Of a stretch of DNA of 64,000 nt, positions 7,773 through 17,393 are shown one piece after another. The DNA comes from CAVYXK01 sp963708245. GTDB taxonomy: Bacteria > Pseudomonadota > Alphaproteobacteria > Acetobacterales > Acetobacteraceae. The notes beneath the pieces are model-generated. The model was not told where the DNA came from, searched no databases, and saw nothing but the letters and a program-made list of their open reading frames with translations. A program made the position numbers and the translations under genes. The stretch is taken from positions 2,728,001 through 2,792,000 of the forward strand of contig OY970201.1 in the NCBI GenBank assembly GCA_963708245.1. Direction: 5' to 3'. The stretch's first letter is position 1; each line of letters starts with the position of its first letter.

Positions 7773-9229
7773 CCCGCAGCCCAGCCACGTAGGACCGCAG
7801 CATCCTCACCGCCCGCATCCAGTATGCCGAGAAGCAGCTTGAGGATGCCTTTTTGCCGGGCGCAGAAGCCAGATAGCGGCTTGATACCGACAGGCTCGCC
7901 TTGAGTTGCATGATGATAGACGGGATCAGCGCCGCAATGGGGTTCAAAGGCACAGTTGGAGCATTCAGGCGCGCACTGAGATAGCGTCCTGCCCACTAAA
8001 TTCACGAGATGCTCGGAGGTGACCAGCGAGGTATAGTCCGCGTCGAGCACGTGCCCCAACTCGAACGTGTTATCGCCCATTTCGGCCAGCATGCGGCCTT
8101 CGTCAGAAGCGAACACCCGGCCGTCATAGTTATAGACAAGCGCGCCGAGGCCTATTCCGGCAGGGCTGCGCAGGTCGACGTAACCGATAGGACGGTCAGT
8201 CAGCATCCGCTGGAGCAGCAATGAGGCGTAGAACTCACGAAACCGGCGTCCATGCCGGTTTGCCCGGATGATGTGGCCCAACCCGCGCTCATAAAACTGA
8301 AGCCATCGGGACACGTCGTACTTTTCGAACCACTTCGTCTTCATCGCGAAGCCGTATGGCGACAAGGGCCTGAGGAAGATTCCTTCAAGATCAAGTTGGA
8401 GGTATTCGTCGACAATCTCCTCCGCCCGGTCGAGACTGGCCTCAGTGGTAGTCATTAAGGCGCTGACGGAGCCACGGCCGAGCGCCTGTTGGGCGCGTCG
8501 AATTCCGGCGACCGCCAACGCGTGGCTGTTGCAGCCCGGCCTCGGGCGGTTCCGGTTATGGAGATCAGCCGGACCGTCTAGTGAAGTTGAGAGATGGATA
8601 TGATGTTCTCGGCAGAAGTCCAGGATTTCATCCGTGAGCAGGGCCAGATTGGTGGCGATGACAAACTCAACCGATTTGCCACGAGAGGGCGCCAACTTCT
8701 CCGTCGCCTCGACAATTGTGCGGATAAGCCCAAAATTAAGCAGAGGTTCCCCGCCTTGGAATTCCACCTTGATGCACGGCGACGGCGCCGAGAGAGCGAT
8801 CTCGACAGCTCTCATCGCGAAAGCCTCGCTCATGTCGAATGCGGAGGCGTCGGCGCTTCTGCGGGACACTTGGCAATAGGGGCACGAATGCTCGCACCTC
8901 AGTGTCACCACCATGATGTGGAGCGCGGTGGCCGAGGATAGAAAAGACATCCGAGTCCGCAATCGCATGGCAAGAAGCTGCGGCCAAGCCCGGTCCCCCT
9001 CCCTACACACCATGATTTTTTCGCAAGCACGCTCATACAGCCCGTCTCCGGGTCGGATATCGAGGCTCACGATCCGTCGAAGTTCGTCATCGGATAGAAG
9101 GAGCATATCGCCGACAAGATTGGCAGCTATAACCCGGCCCGGCTCAAGCCGCTCGAAACGCAACGGCAGCAAACAAAGACGGTCGCGCCCCCCGGGCGCG
9201 AAGATGTCGGGTTCGAGGAACCGCGCCAT
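7769..9229 (-). CDS. hxsB: His-Xaa-Ser system radical SAM maturase HxsB
   Basis: 486 residues. The radical SAM motif CEHSCPYC has its cysteines at 112, 116 and 119, followed by an FQGGEPL block. The C-terminus has a SPASM/twitch-like cysteine set (CAPECSNC, EPHCGADP and a late FCARQ), as in peptide-modifying radical SAM enzymes that carry auxiliary iron-sulfur clusters. It is the second maturase of the Hxs system. The start ATG lies 5 bp after the hxsD stop, and the end overlaps hxsC by 4 bp. Confidence 0.92.
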   Translation of the reverse strand: MARFLEPDIFAPGGRDRLCLLPLRFERLEPGRVIAANLVGDMLLLSDDELRRIVSLDIRPGDGLYERACEKIMVCREGDRAWPQLLAMRLRTRMSFLSSATALHIMVVTLRCEHSCPYCQVSRRSADASAFDMSEAFAMRAVEIALSAPSPCIKVEFQGGEPLLNFGLIRTIVEATEKLAPSRGKSVEFVIATNLALLTDEILDFCREHHIHLSTSLDGPADLHNRNRPRPGCNSHALAVAGIRRAQQALGRGSVSALMTTTEASLDRAEEIVDEYLQLDLEGIFLRPLSPYGFAMKTKWFEKYDVSRWLQFYERGLGHIIRANRHGRRFREFYASLLLQRMLTDRPIGYVDLRSPAGIGLGALVYNYDGRVFASDEGRMLAEMGDNTFELGHVLDADYTSLVTSEHLVNLVGRTLSQCAPECSNCAFEPHCGADPVYHHATQGEPVGIKPLSGFCARQKGILKLLLGILDAGGEDAAVLRGWAAG

Positions 9230-9234
9230 GCGAT

Positions 9235-9540
9235 CTAGTGTGGGGTGTTATCCTCGCGAACGAGAGTTCCGAACGCCAGTGCGACGATAACATCACGAAG
9301 CGGGGAGGTCCGGCGCTCGATCTGTTCGCGAAGGTTCTCGTCATTAAGGATTGCAAGGAATTGCTGCTCCAGAGATTCCCTATTTGATTTCTCTAGATCG
9401 GATGCCGTCAGTCGGCACACCCAGCGACCGTCCATTATGTCGATCTGACATGCCGCGGTCCCTGTCATGCGGTATGCTGCCTGGCGAAGCGGCAGTTCCT
9501 CCTGAGCTTCCTGCGAAAACGACAGGGAGATCTCAGTCAC
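9235..9540 (-). CDS. hxsD: His-Xaa-Ser system protein HxsD
   Basis: 101 residues with a GTG start 2 bp after the hxsA stop. It matches the small HxsD family in length and layout: an N-terminal strand-rich part (MTEISLSFSQ), AYRMTG, and a C-terminal helical segment (NRESLEQQFLAILNDENLREQ, then RDVIVALAFG). By analogy with other radical-SAM peptide systems it may be the recognition or presentation partner for the HxsA precursor. That role is inferred. Confidence 0.85.
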   Translation of the reverse strand: MTEISLSFSQEAQEELPLRQAAYRMTGTAACQIDIMDGRWVCRLTASDLEKSNRESLEQQFLAILNDENLREQIERRTSPLRDVIVALAFGTLVREDNTPH

Positions 9541-9542
9541 GC

Positions 9543-9830
9543 TCAGTCGCTCGACGAGTAGTGCGAAACATGGGAAGAATGGGACTCATGCGACACATGA
9601 GAGTAGTGCTGGGCTAGCACCGTGCCGTCAGCATTTCTCGCGGCGACGAGCCCCATTACGTCGCCACTCAAATTGTAGAAGATGTTGGGTTCACTCACCG
9701 AGGCGCCCAGCTCAGGGCTAGGTGCTGTCTCCGGAACCGGTGCGTTTTTCTGAACCGACGCGTGGGCGTTTGAGACCAGCGCGGCCAAGGCACTAGCCAG
9801 AGATACGACGGTGATCCTCTTCTGCGTCAC
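9543..9830 (-). CDS. hxsA: His-Xaa-Ser repeat precursor protein HxsA
   Basis: 95 residues: a signal-peptide-like N-terminus (basic start, hydrophobic residues about 7-21, AHA cleavage site near 24), a Pro/Glu-rich linker, a conserved NIFYNLSGDVMGLVAARNADGT-type segment, and a C-terminal run of six tandem HxS triplets (HYS, HVS, HES, HSS, HVS, HYS) followed by SSD. The triplets are the presumed substrate of HxsB and HxsC. The signal suggests export of the modified product to the periplasm or outside. It is the first gene of the operon. Confidence 0.88.
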   Translation of the reverse strand: MTQKRITVVSLASALAALVSNAHASVQKNAPVPETAPSPELGASVSEPNIFYNLSGDVMGLVAARNADGTVLAQHYSHVSHESHSSHVSHYSSSD

Positions 9831-10632
9831 GTTCGTTCCCCCCTATTTGCTCGGAACGTTCGCATATCTGTATGAATTTGTCCACATGGATCTCTCGGCC
9901 TCGTGAGGAGCGCTCGGCGCGCGGCCACGAGCCGGGCCGGCACCGCCAGCTTTCCTGCCCGTGGTGCGCCAAAGGGCCAGCGTGCCTGGCTACTGGCCGC
10001 TCGCGGCGCAGAGGCAACCGCGTCTGAGTGTCTCAGGATGGGCACTCCTCGATTGCTTTTTCCGGGGCTGGGGGGGCCGAGGGGTGGGCTGCCCAGCACT
10101 TTGCCGCGCCGCGTCCGGACGCCTTGCAAGCGCGTCCTCGCTGGAGGTGCTGGCGCGACTGCGCTCACATCGCGATGGCACCAACTTCCGCAAGTTCGGC
10201 GGATTGCAACCGTGACGATGGCGCGTTATCGCCGCCGATTCGCTGGTTGCCAGGAGAGTCAACCGGATGGGACGGAACCGTCCAAACCGAACGAACGGTT
10301 AGTAACCCAACGGGTCATGCCGCACAAGCGCCTTTGCTTCCGCTTGCCGACCGAAACACAATCAGCACGTGGTTCGAACCAAACGCCCGTGAAATGGACG
10401 GCCGGGCTTCCACCATGCCGCCCGGTGCGGTCGGACGATCCGATCGGGCTGAGAGCTGTACCGGCATGCTCGAACGAACGTCCGCTCTCGGGATCGGCGT
10501 GGGCGCTGGCGTATGGCCGACTTGGGTCGATTGCGGTCATTAGGGCCGCTGTCAGTGCGCCGGGAGACTGGCAAGGAGTAGGAGGGGCGGTGTCCAACGG
10601 CATGCTTCAGACGCGCTCTACCAGCCCATACC
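9831..10632. other. intergenic region upstream of hxsA, no gene supported
   Basis: About 800 bp. It must contain the hxsA promoter but I could not fix -35/-10 boxes. Several long frames cross it on both strands, but none shows protein-like composition, a ribosome site or a recognisable motif. It looks like decayed DNA. Confidence 0.5.
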
Positions 10633-10890
10633 TTACGCCGCTTTGCGACGAACCTTCTCGATTGCCGCGGTGGCCAACCGATCAGCACGCTCGTTGAGCG
10701 CGTCGCCACGGTGCCCACGCATGGTGGAAGCTCACTGCGCCCGCCGAGCCACGCTTCGCCACCAGCGCGTCTATCTCCTCGCACAGAGCCTTCAGCGTGG
10801 CGTCATTTCGCTTCCAGCCGTTGGCAAGCCAGCCGATCACGTTGCGGCTGTCGGTGTGATTTCGAGACGGTTCCCCTGCGGTGCCCGGCG
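10633..10890 (-). pseudogene. RNase HI remnant, frameshifted
   Basis: The minus strand encodes recognisable C-terminal RNase HI blocks: HTDSRNVIGWLANGWKRN, then ALCEEIDALVAKRG...VSFHH, then after a one-base shift GHRGDALNERADRLATAAIE and VRRKAA ending at TAA 10633-10635. The catalytic Asp of the TDS motif and the GH-GD-NERAD region are present, but in different frames. A second irregularity lies near 10875, before the HTDS block. The N-terminal half is not recognisable. This is a dead rnhA-like gene. Confidence 0.6.
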
Positions 10891-10987
10891 GACTGCCGGC
10901 CCTTCGCATCGGCACCGATGCGTATCGCGTAACACGCTTTCCCGGTATGATCGCGGTGATCGTGGCGCCAAGCTCACAGGAGCTGTC

Positions 10988-11194
10988 ATGAACACCCTTG
11001 ATGATTTGCGGGCCGAGTGGATTGAGCTGAGGAGGAGTCTCAGTAGACACATAGCCTACCTCGAAGCTGGCAAGACCATTCACCCAATTGGCCAGGACCC
11101 TCAGCAAGCGACAGCAGAGTTCGTTCAACGACTGAAGCAATACCGTGCTGAAGTTCAATCGTGGCTTCTTCATCTTCCGTCAGAGGCGGAGTAA
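10988..11194 (+). CDS. hypothetical small helical protein
   Basis: 68 residues starting at ATG 10988, preceded by AGGAGCTGTC, a good ribosome site. The composition is protein-like and helical (LDDLRAEWIELRRSL, ATAEFVQRLKQYRAEV), with a trp-bearing amphipathic end. No family recognised. A segment of about 250 bp after it (11195-11447) holds nothing I can support. Confidence 0.5.
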   Translation: MNTLDDLRAEWIELRRSLSRHIAYLEAGKTIHPIGQDPQQATAEFVQRLKQYRAEVQSWLLHLPSEAE

Positions 11195-11447
11195 TGCCGG
11201 AGAGGCTGAGCGGATGGGCCAGCAGACGAAACTGAGAAGGTGGCTCGAAGTGGATAACTGCGCGGCCTCCAGCAGCGCCTGGGATGTTCCCCTCTCCAGT
11301 GGTCGCGGCTGACCGGCCTCCACGAGCTTCCCACGGGGCTCCGGTGTGGGGTCGGCAAGTGCCACACGAAGGCCCCCTACAAGCCCGTTCTGCGGCCGGC
11401 GGCCATAATCCTACCGGGGACACGCGAGGCGGGCCTGTGGCCTCTTC

Positions 11448-12773
11448 CTACTGTGTTGTGATGGTCCTCCCCTCGAGGGGGCGCCGGTAACCCTGTGGGA
11501 TATTCTGCTTCAGCTCCGGATCGATCCGGAACCGGAGGCAGTGATGCGACTTTCTCAGGGCCGCTTCGACGGCCTCGGGACTGTCGCCTCGGGCGAAAAT
11601 GAAGCCCAAGTATTTGTTGCCCTCGGGAAGTGGCACGACCTCCTGGCCCATAGGAATGGTAATCGTCACATCGTCGACGCCGGAGACTCTCCGCGCGGCC
11701 TCGAGTCCGCCCACGGACTCGAGCACGCCGGCTTGAGGGATGGGAATCATCATGACCCCGGTGGCCTTATCTTCACGCGCCATGGTCTCGATGGGCAATC
11801 CCAAGACGTGGCTCAAAATCAGCTCCTCGAGGCTGATCCCAGCTCCGAACCTGAGTGCGCGGGCGCACAACCCGCCAATGGAGCGCGCGCCCAGTTCGAC
11901 GACCCAAGCACCCTGGTCATTGAGCCGCAGTTCGGCATGAATGGGACCGTCCTTCAGCCCGAGGGCCCCGACGGCCTGGAGCGTGGCATCCGTGATCCGG
12001 CTCTGCCAAGATTTGGGCAGCCGCGACGGGGTCACGTAAATGGTCTCCTCGAAGAACGGTCCATTCAGAGGATCGGGTTTATCGAAGAGCGCGAGGACCT
12101 TGAGGTGGCCCCCGTCGAGAAGCCCCTCCAGCGCCACCTCCCGGCCTGCAACATATCCTTCGACGAGGATATACTTGGCGGTGTCCCCCAAGGTCACGAC
12201 GTCGGGCTGCTCCAGAATTCGCGTGATGCGGTGGAAGGCGGTGACGAATTGGTCCGGATTGTCAGCTCGGATGACGCCGCGACTCGCCGACAGCATGAGC
12301 GGCTTCAGGACGCAGGGATAGGTAGCTTCGCGTGCTGCCCTTTCAGGGTGGGCGTCGACGGTCAGCAGGGAGAACGGGGGCGTCAGTAGGCCGCTATTGG
12401 CGAGTACTGTCCGGAAGCGGAACTTGTTGGCCGTCGCCTCCACCAATTCGGGCGCGTTGTGGGCCAGACCTAAGGCCTTGGACGCCTTAGCCGCCAGCAC
12501 CGTGGTTTCCTCGTCAACGCCCAGAACGGCGCTCAACGGGTGATCTCGGGCGTAGGCGCAAATCTCTCGGACACCCTTCTCAGGGTCTAGAAAATCGATG
12601 GTGACGGTACGTCCGTCTGCGAACGCTTCCAACACGTGCCGTTGGTTGGAGCCCACGGCCACGGCCACGTTTAGGCGACAGGCCGCATCAAGAAAATCGC
12701 CGACCCGGTAGGAGGTGGTGGGAATGAGTAGAAGTAGCCGGTGTTGCGAGTCGCGGTCGGTCAACGAAGCCAC
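11448..12773 (-). CDS. ATP-grasp domain protein
   Basis: 441 residues with a GTG start. It has the three-part build of ATP-grasp carboxylate-amine ligases: an N-terminal Rossmann-like preATP domain, a central region with ANKFRFRTVLANSGL and YPCVLKPLMLSASRGVIRA (ATP-binding Lys), and a catalytic part with YILVEGYVAGREVALEG, PIHAELRL and WVVELGARSIGG (Mg-binding Glu residues). A C-terminal domain of about 100 residues resembles the biotin-carboxylase-like lobe (GVMMIPIPQAGVL). The substrate cannot be told. Its neighbour upstream on the same strand, 163 bp away, is an Nfu protein. Confidence 0.75.
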   Translation of the reverse strand: MASLTDRDSQHRLLLLIPTTSYRVGDFLDAACRLNVAVAVGSNQRHVLEAFADGRTVTIDFLDPEKGVREICAYARDHPLSAVLGVDEETTVLAAKASKALGLAHNAPELVEATANKFRFRTVLANSGLLTPPFSLLTVDAHPERAAREATYPCVLKPLMLSASRGVIRADNPDQFVTAFHRITRILEQPDVVTLGDTAKYILVEGYVAGREVALEGLLDGGHLKVLALFDKPDPLNGPFFEETIYVTPSRLPKSWQSRITDATLQAVGALGLKDGPIHAELRLNDQGAWVVELGARSIGGLCARALRFGAGISLEELILSHVLGLPIETMAREDKATGVMMIPIPQAGVLESVGGLEAARRVSGVDDVTITIPMGQEVVPLPEGNKYLGFIFARGDSPEAVEAALRKSHHCLRFRIDPELKQNIPQGYRRPLEGRTITTQ

Positions 12774-12935
12774 CTTTTCCGGGCTTTAGAATTCGGCGAG
12801 TTGGTTCTCCGTCGGTTCGGCGCAATAGTACCAAAGTTCTCGAACAAGAAGGATCTTCATGGCGATCCGTCTCCGGCGTCGGCGCTGCCAATCAGCCTGG
12901 AGGAGGACGGTCATGCCAGAGGAATGCGACGCACC

Positions 12936-13784
12936 CTAAACGGGGCTGATGCCGCCCTTTCCTGGCTGATAGTAAGGATTGGTCCCGCCGGCATGATCAG
13001 TCACATCCAGCACCTTGGTGATGCCCGGAGCCACCCGCTGAATCTCCGTTGCCACGCCTTGTTTCAGGGTGACGTCCGCCATGCCACATCCCTGGCATCC
13101 CCCTTCGAGCCGGATATAGACCGTATCGCCCTGGACATCGACCAGGGAAATATGCCCGCCGTGGGCGGCCACGGCCGGGTTGATCTGTTCTTCCAGGAGA
13201 TCCTGGATGGCCTTGCCCTCCAGCGTAACCAAGCCCGGCTTGGGCAATGCGTCGCGGTGATCCTTGACCGCTTCGACTTCCGGCACGTAGTGGCGCAGCA
13301 TGTTCTCGATACCGTTCATGAGGCCCCACGCGGACCCGTGGAATTCCAAGTAGGCCACTCCATCCTTGAAGCCGCGGAAAGTGACGTCGCCACCGTTTTC
13401 GGTCGCCGCTGGCCGGATGCGGGTATCGATCAGATCTTTGATTTGCGCTCCGATGGGGTCTTCACCACCCGATTCCGCGGGGTCCATCGCCGCGTCGGAT
13501 GCCGTGATTACGGGGTGTCCCGATAGGAAGTGCTTCATGATGGTGCCCAAGATCCACGTTTTCATGATGTCCCAGTCCTTGTCGTCCGATTTGGTGACAG
13601 TGATGAAATCGGAGCCCAAAAAAACACGAGTAACCCCCTCGACGCCGAACAGGGCGGTGGCCAATGGCGAACGCCGGGCGTCGTTGGCGTCCGTGAAATC
13701 GGCGGTTCCACTTTCCATGACCGGGCAACCGGGCAGGAATTTCAATCTCGCCGGATAGGGCGTGGCTTCAGTTTGAATGAACAT
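12936..13784 (-). CDS. Nfu-type iron-sulfur protein with duplicated NifU domain
   Basis: 282 residues from ATG 13784, chosen because AAAGAGG lies 6 bp upstream; a TTG two codons earlier is possible. Residues 1-90 form an Nfu_N domain (KFLPG, FGVEGVTRVFLGSDFITV). Two NifU C-terminal-type domains follow. The first (about 112-180) keeps the fold (RPAATENGGDV, NGIENMLRHYVPEV) but has GSAWG at 150-154 where the CxxC should be. The second (about 188-262) keeps it as C230-QGC-233. Only one domain can therefore hold the cluster. It would act as an iron-sulfur carrier in the cytoplasm. Confidence 0.85.
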   Translation of the reverse strand: MFIQTEATPYPARLKFLPGCPVMESGTADFTDANDARRSPLATALFGVEGVTRVFLGSDFITVTKSDDKDWDIMKTWILGTIMKHFLSGHPVITASDAAMDPAESGGEDPIGAQIKDLIDTRIRPAATENGGDVTFRGFKDGVAYLEFHGSAWGLMNGIENMLRHYVPEVEAVKDHRDALPKPGLVTLEGKAIQDLLEEQINPAVAAHGGHISLVDVQGDTVYIRLEGGCQGCGMADVTLKQGVATEIQRVAPGITKVLDVTDHAGGTNPYYQPGKGGISPV

Positions 13785-14105
13785 AGCCAACCTCTTTCTC
13801 TTTGCCGCGTCATCGGACGCCGCCCGAGACGATCCTCAATTGGGTCGAGACCGCGGCTTGCGTCGAATGAGCGCCCATGCATGTTTACCCGCTTTCCCAT
13901 CGCGGTGCGAGTGGATCAGGACGGTGTCGCACAGCCGCGCCCCCAACGCTAGAGCCGATGCCGGGAGTGAAGCGCGCGTTATCGGAAACAGGTTGATGTC
14001 AGCGGCCTGACCGCCGAGCATAACTCCCGGCCTGGCCACGCCCTTCACGCAGGACAAGGGCGGAGGTCATGTAGCCTTCGCCCGAAGATATCGGGTTGGA
14101 GGCAA
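13785..14105. other. intergenic, no gene supported
   Basis: A short minus-strand frame (13836-14057) has a basic C-terminus (HSHRDGKAGKHAWALIRRK) that could be the tail of a lost gene, but no start, family or ribosome site supports it. Confidence 0.4.
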
Positions 14106-15083
14106 TCATGCGGAGCCAGCGTTATCCTGCTGATCTGTCGGCCAGTGGGCGCTTGTGTTGCCCTGGTAATTTACCTCGACAACCAGTTCCGGCCGCACCC
14201 AATGTACGCGCGACAGCTCAAGCGGGGAGCCAAAGCGGCTTGTATGCGGCGGAGGAAAGTCAAGCGGCATCGTGCGGCTGACGAGCGGCTGCAATCTGCG
14301 CCATACCCGCTCAAGCTCTTCCTCGCTCATGCCCGTCCCGGCTCTGCCCGCATACGTCAGCCGCCCATGGGGATCGTAGTAGGCGAGCAAAAGTGCACCC
14401 AGCCGTGGGCGGCTGCCTTCCGGGTCGGTCCACCCCACCACAATGAACTCCTCGCGGTTCAGGCATTTCGTCTTGAGCCACAGCCCGCGATTGCCTGGCA
14501 CATAGGGAGCGTCTAACCGCTTCGATACCACACCTTCCAGGCCGAGCTTGCAGACACCTTGATAGAACTGCGGACCGAGCCCCACCTGGTGGTCACAGTA
14601 GCGGATCGGCCCCTTATGCGTTTCGAGCAGTTGCTGGAGCCGTTGCTTGCGATCGGATAGCGAGACAGACATTAGGTTCTCGCCATCGAGGTATAGCAGA
14701 TCGAAGGCGAAGAAGATCAGCGATGAGGTGAGGCGGTTATCTGTGGCGGCTTGCATGAGGCTGAAGGATGTGACGCCATTGTCGGCGACAGCGCACAGCT
14801 CGCCATCGATGTACGCTTGTTGAGTGCTAATTGCCTTCAGCGCGTTAACCGTGGTCGGGTACTTCTCCGTCCAATCCAGGCCGGTGCGCGTCAGCAGCTT
14901 GACTTGTCCGCGATCCAGGCGGCCGTGCATGCGATATCCGTCCAGTTTGATCTCATGCGCCCACCGATCACCCTCTGGCACTGTCTCCGCGAGCTTCGTG
15001 AGCTGTGGCGCAATCCAGGTGGGCAACCCGATGATTGTGCCGGTGTAACGCACTGAAAGGCGCCGGCGGGGAGCTCCTGGCAT
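14106..15083 (-). pseudogene. ATP-dependent DNA ligase (LigD/LigC type), copy 1, 3'-truncated
   Basis: A 325-residue frame starting at ATG 15083. It contains the nucleotidyltransferase motif EIKLDGYRM (adenylated Lys), IDGELCAV, FFAFDLLYLDGE, LEGVVSKRLDAPY and WLKTK, then the OB-fold domain (FIVVGWTDPEGSRPRLGALLLAYYD). It diverges from the homologous copy at 26105-27126 just after VVEVNY; the last 20 residues are foreign. Copy 2 still encodes the missing tail (LTWTLDNLLRQVVYVGLRED). The catalytic core is intact, but the C-terminal end of the OB domain is lost. Upstream flanking sequence (about 15084-15140) also matches the sequence beside copy 2, so a segment was duplicated. Confidence 0.8.
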
Positions 15084-15184
15084 GGCAGGGCATATCTAGT
15101 CGGTCTACGCGCCGGTGCGTCAGCAGAATCTATCGCTGCGGATCCTGCAAATTCCGGCCACGCCTGACGCCACGCTGGCGGGCA

Positions 15185-16252
15185 CTACTCATGTTCGATG
15201 GGGTCCAGTGCCCAAGCGGGCACGACGATCCCGGGCTTCAAGCCCAGAGGCACGTTCTTCGCGTTGTCTGCGAACAACCCGAACTGTTTCTGGCCCGGCG
15301 GCTTGTCCGGAAGGTCGAATGCATCGAAGGCAAACACCGGAACTGTGATCTTGCCGGTGGCGAACGGCGCGCCTGCCCAAGCGAACATCTCGCCAAGTAC
15401 CTTGGCCTCATCTGCCACCCCAGCTCCAAACTCCGCGGAAAAGCCTGTTTCACCGACGAAGACATCAGGCTTGTGATTGAAGGCGGTGCCAAGATTATCG
15501 AAATAGGCCGCCGCGGGCGCGAAGTTGGGATCCATGCCATTATCCAGCGTGTACTGATTGAACATCAGGAACGGATGGCCGCTGTTCCAGGCGGGACTCC
15601 AATAAGCCGAGTTGGTCACGAAGCTGGTCGTCTTCGACGCGACGAGGTTAGCGCTGGGGTCGCTCGGATAGTTCGCGATGATCGTGCTCACGGGAATGCT
15701 GCCGAGCCCTTGCGCAGCCATGGACGCCTTGAGGTTGTTCAGCGCGTTGGGGATCCAAGTGTTCACATAGGCGTTGAAGTTCGGCACATCCGAAGGTGGC
15801 GGCCCGTTGGCGTCGATCTCGTTGCCGATCAGCACCGTCCTCAGATGCGCCTTGACCGCATCCGCACTGCCGAACGCGGCGATCAGCATGCTGACCCATT
15901 TGTCCGTATAGGCCTTGCTGTTCATAAGGCCTGGGCTCCACGGCGTGCCGAAACCGCCCTGGGCCAGCGCGCTGTTGTTGGTGCCCATCACCAGCTGCAG
16001 CTTTGGCCGCGCCACGACGTAATCGATCGCGCTCTGCTGGGTGGGCTCAATGATCGGCGTCGACGGATCTGACGTGCCGACCGCGGCGTCGTGAAACGTC
16101 TTGATCAGGCCGTAGTATTTCGTGATCTGATCCAGATCAGCGCTGATGATCCGGCTGTTCCGGCCGAGCGTCCAGGTTTCATAGTTGATGCCTGCATTGT
16201 AGAGGAACGGCGTGCTGGCAGGCACTGGTGTGGGCCTCGAAGCGACAGACAT
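15185..16252 (-). CDS. GH17-like glycosyl hydrolase (putative beta-1,3-glucanase)
   Basis: 355 residues from ATG 16252, which has GGAGGT 5 bp upstream; residues encoded further upstream are not protein-like. The fold signals are those of a clan GH-A (beta/alpha)8 hydrolase: NYETWTLGRNSRII, TVLIGNEIDANG (acid/base Glu in GNE) and DVFVGETGFSAEFG (nucleophile Glu in GETG), which fits GH17-type glucanases. No clear signal peptide is seen with this start. It lies 101 bp downstream of the ligase start on the same strand, and no partner genes for glucan use are adjacent. Confidence 0.7.
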   Translation of the reverse strand: MSVASRPTPVPASTPFLYNAGINYETWTLGRNSRIISADLDQITKYYGLIKTFHDAAVGTSDPSTPIIEPTQQSAIDYVVARPKLQLVMGTNNSALAQGGFGTPWSPGLMNSKAYTDKWVSMLIAAFGSADAVKAHLRTVLIGNEIDANGPPPSDVPNFNAYVNTWIPNALNNLKASMAAQGLGSIPVSTIIANYPSDPSANLVASKTTSFVTNSAYWSPAWNSGHPFLMFNQYTLDNGMDPNFAPAAAYFDNLGTAFNHKPDVFVGETGFSAEFGAGVADEAKVLGEMFAWAGAPFATGKITVPVFAFDAFDLPDKPPGQKQFGLFADNAKNVPLGLKPGIVVPAWALDPIEHE

Positions 16253-16883
16253 GCGGACCTCCAATGTGTTTTGGCCACGATACCGCTGTCGAGGACGGTC
16301 GAACACCCTCGCCCGGAGCCATCCGCATGCGCCAACTCCGCGCCCGGCGCCCCGGCGGTGCACGCGTCAACCGGGTGGCGGTCTCCGAGCGCTGCATTGC
16401 GGCCTTGACGAAGCTGGTCGTGCTTCCGCCCGAGGCTGCGGTGGATGCCGAGTGGATCGAGGGTGCGTGGTCGGAGTGCTGAACGGGCGGGCCCGGAGGT
16501 AACGAGGCACCGATATGCGAACGCGCGCCTGAAGGCGGCTGCCGACCCCAGTGGCAATCCCAGCGGTGTCGGGATCGTCGGAACGACCGGCTTCCAGCAG
16601 CGTGCACCAGCGCGGGATTTCAAGTCACGCATCGACAGCATCCGGCCGCGTCGCCCAGGCGGCAATCGGCCTAGCAGCCGCGCGAACAGCGGCAGCAACC
16701 TCGCCGGGATCACGTTCGCCACGGGACCGCAGGAGCGGTAGTCATGGCTTCGCTGACCATTTCGTGTCGGCCGGTCTCCTTCGCGCAACGCATCACGCTC
16801 GCAAATGAACCTGCCGACGGGGCTCAGCTTCCCTCTAGGCGGCCGGCCGACTCGAAACAGCCAATGATCGCGCCGCCGTACGG
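16253..16883. other. non-coding or decayed segment
   Basis: About 630 bp upstream of the GH17-like gene. A possible 51-residue frame (ATG 16324 to TGA 16482, plus strand) has mixed composition but no ribosome site, and I do not call it. Nothing else was seen. Confidence 0.4.
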
Positions 16884-17093
16884 CTAAAGGACAAACCAAG
16901 CGACAACGCCGATTGCTACCGAGAGCGGAACCATCATCAGTAGGACCGACCTGATGCCTCTGACCAAGCCCCGCCTGTCGGCCTCGTTAAGGTCGAATGT
17001 TACGGCAAACTCCATCTGATCAGCAGCCTCGCCGTCGGTCGTCACTTCGACCCGGGGATCAGGGTGCGGCGCGATCGGTTGAGGGTCCGTCAC
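16884..17093 (-). CDS. small membrane-anchored protein, hypothetical
   Basis: 69 residues with a GTG start. A soluble acidic N-terminal part (VEVTTDGEAADQMEFAVTF) is followed by a basic turn and a C-terminal hydrophobic helix (SVLLMMVPLSVAIGVVAWFVL). This is the layout of a tail-anchored inner-membrane protein. No family recognised. Confidence 0.4.
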   Translation of the reverse strand: MTDPQPIAPHPDPRVEVTTDGEAADQMEFAVTFDLNEADRRGLVRGIRSVLLMMVPLSVAIGVVAWFVL

Positions 17094-17393
17094 GATCCGC
17101 GCGTTAGCGTAATATAAGACCTCTCGGATGAATGAGGCATTCCGTCATCTCCTGGAAGCAGATATAGTTGCGTGTCAAAGGATTAATCGGGAGCTAACGA
17201 GCGTTCCCGGCAATTTGCGGCGCGGTGGCTCCGCCACCCCAATGCCGCTCTCGCTCACCAACCAACGTGTGAGCACGAAGCCCAGAAGGAAGGCGATCCG
17301 CCCACTCGGAAACGGGGCAGTGAGTGACGGACGCGCTAGAGCCGATAGGGCAGGCTAACGTAACATCAACGTATTCGTCTCAGTATGCAGGCG

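Noticed and set aside
10600..10632. Minus-strand GGTAGAGCGCGTCTGAA resembling a tRNA D-arm and anticodon
   Set aside because: No acceptor or T stem can be formed around it; a chance or very short tRNA scrap.
9903..10697. Long plus-strand open frame of 264 codons upstream of the RNase H remnant
   Set aside because: Translation is Arg/Pro/Ala-rich, with no ribosome site and no motif, and it overlaps the recognisable RNase HI blocks on the other strand.
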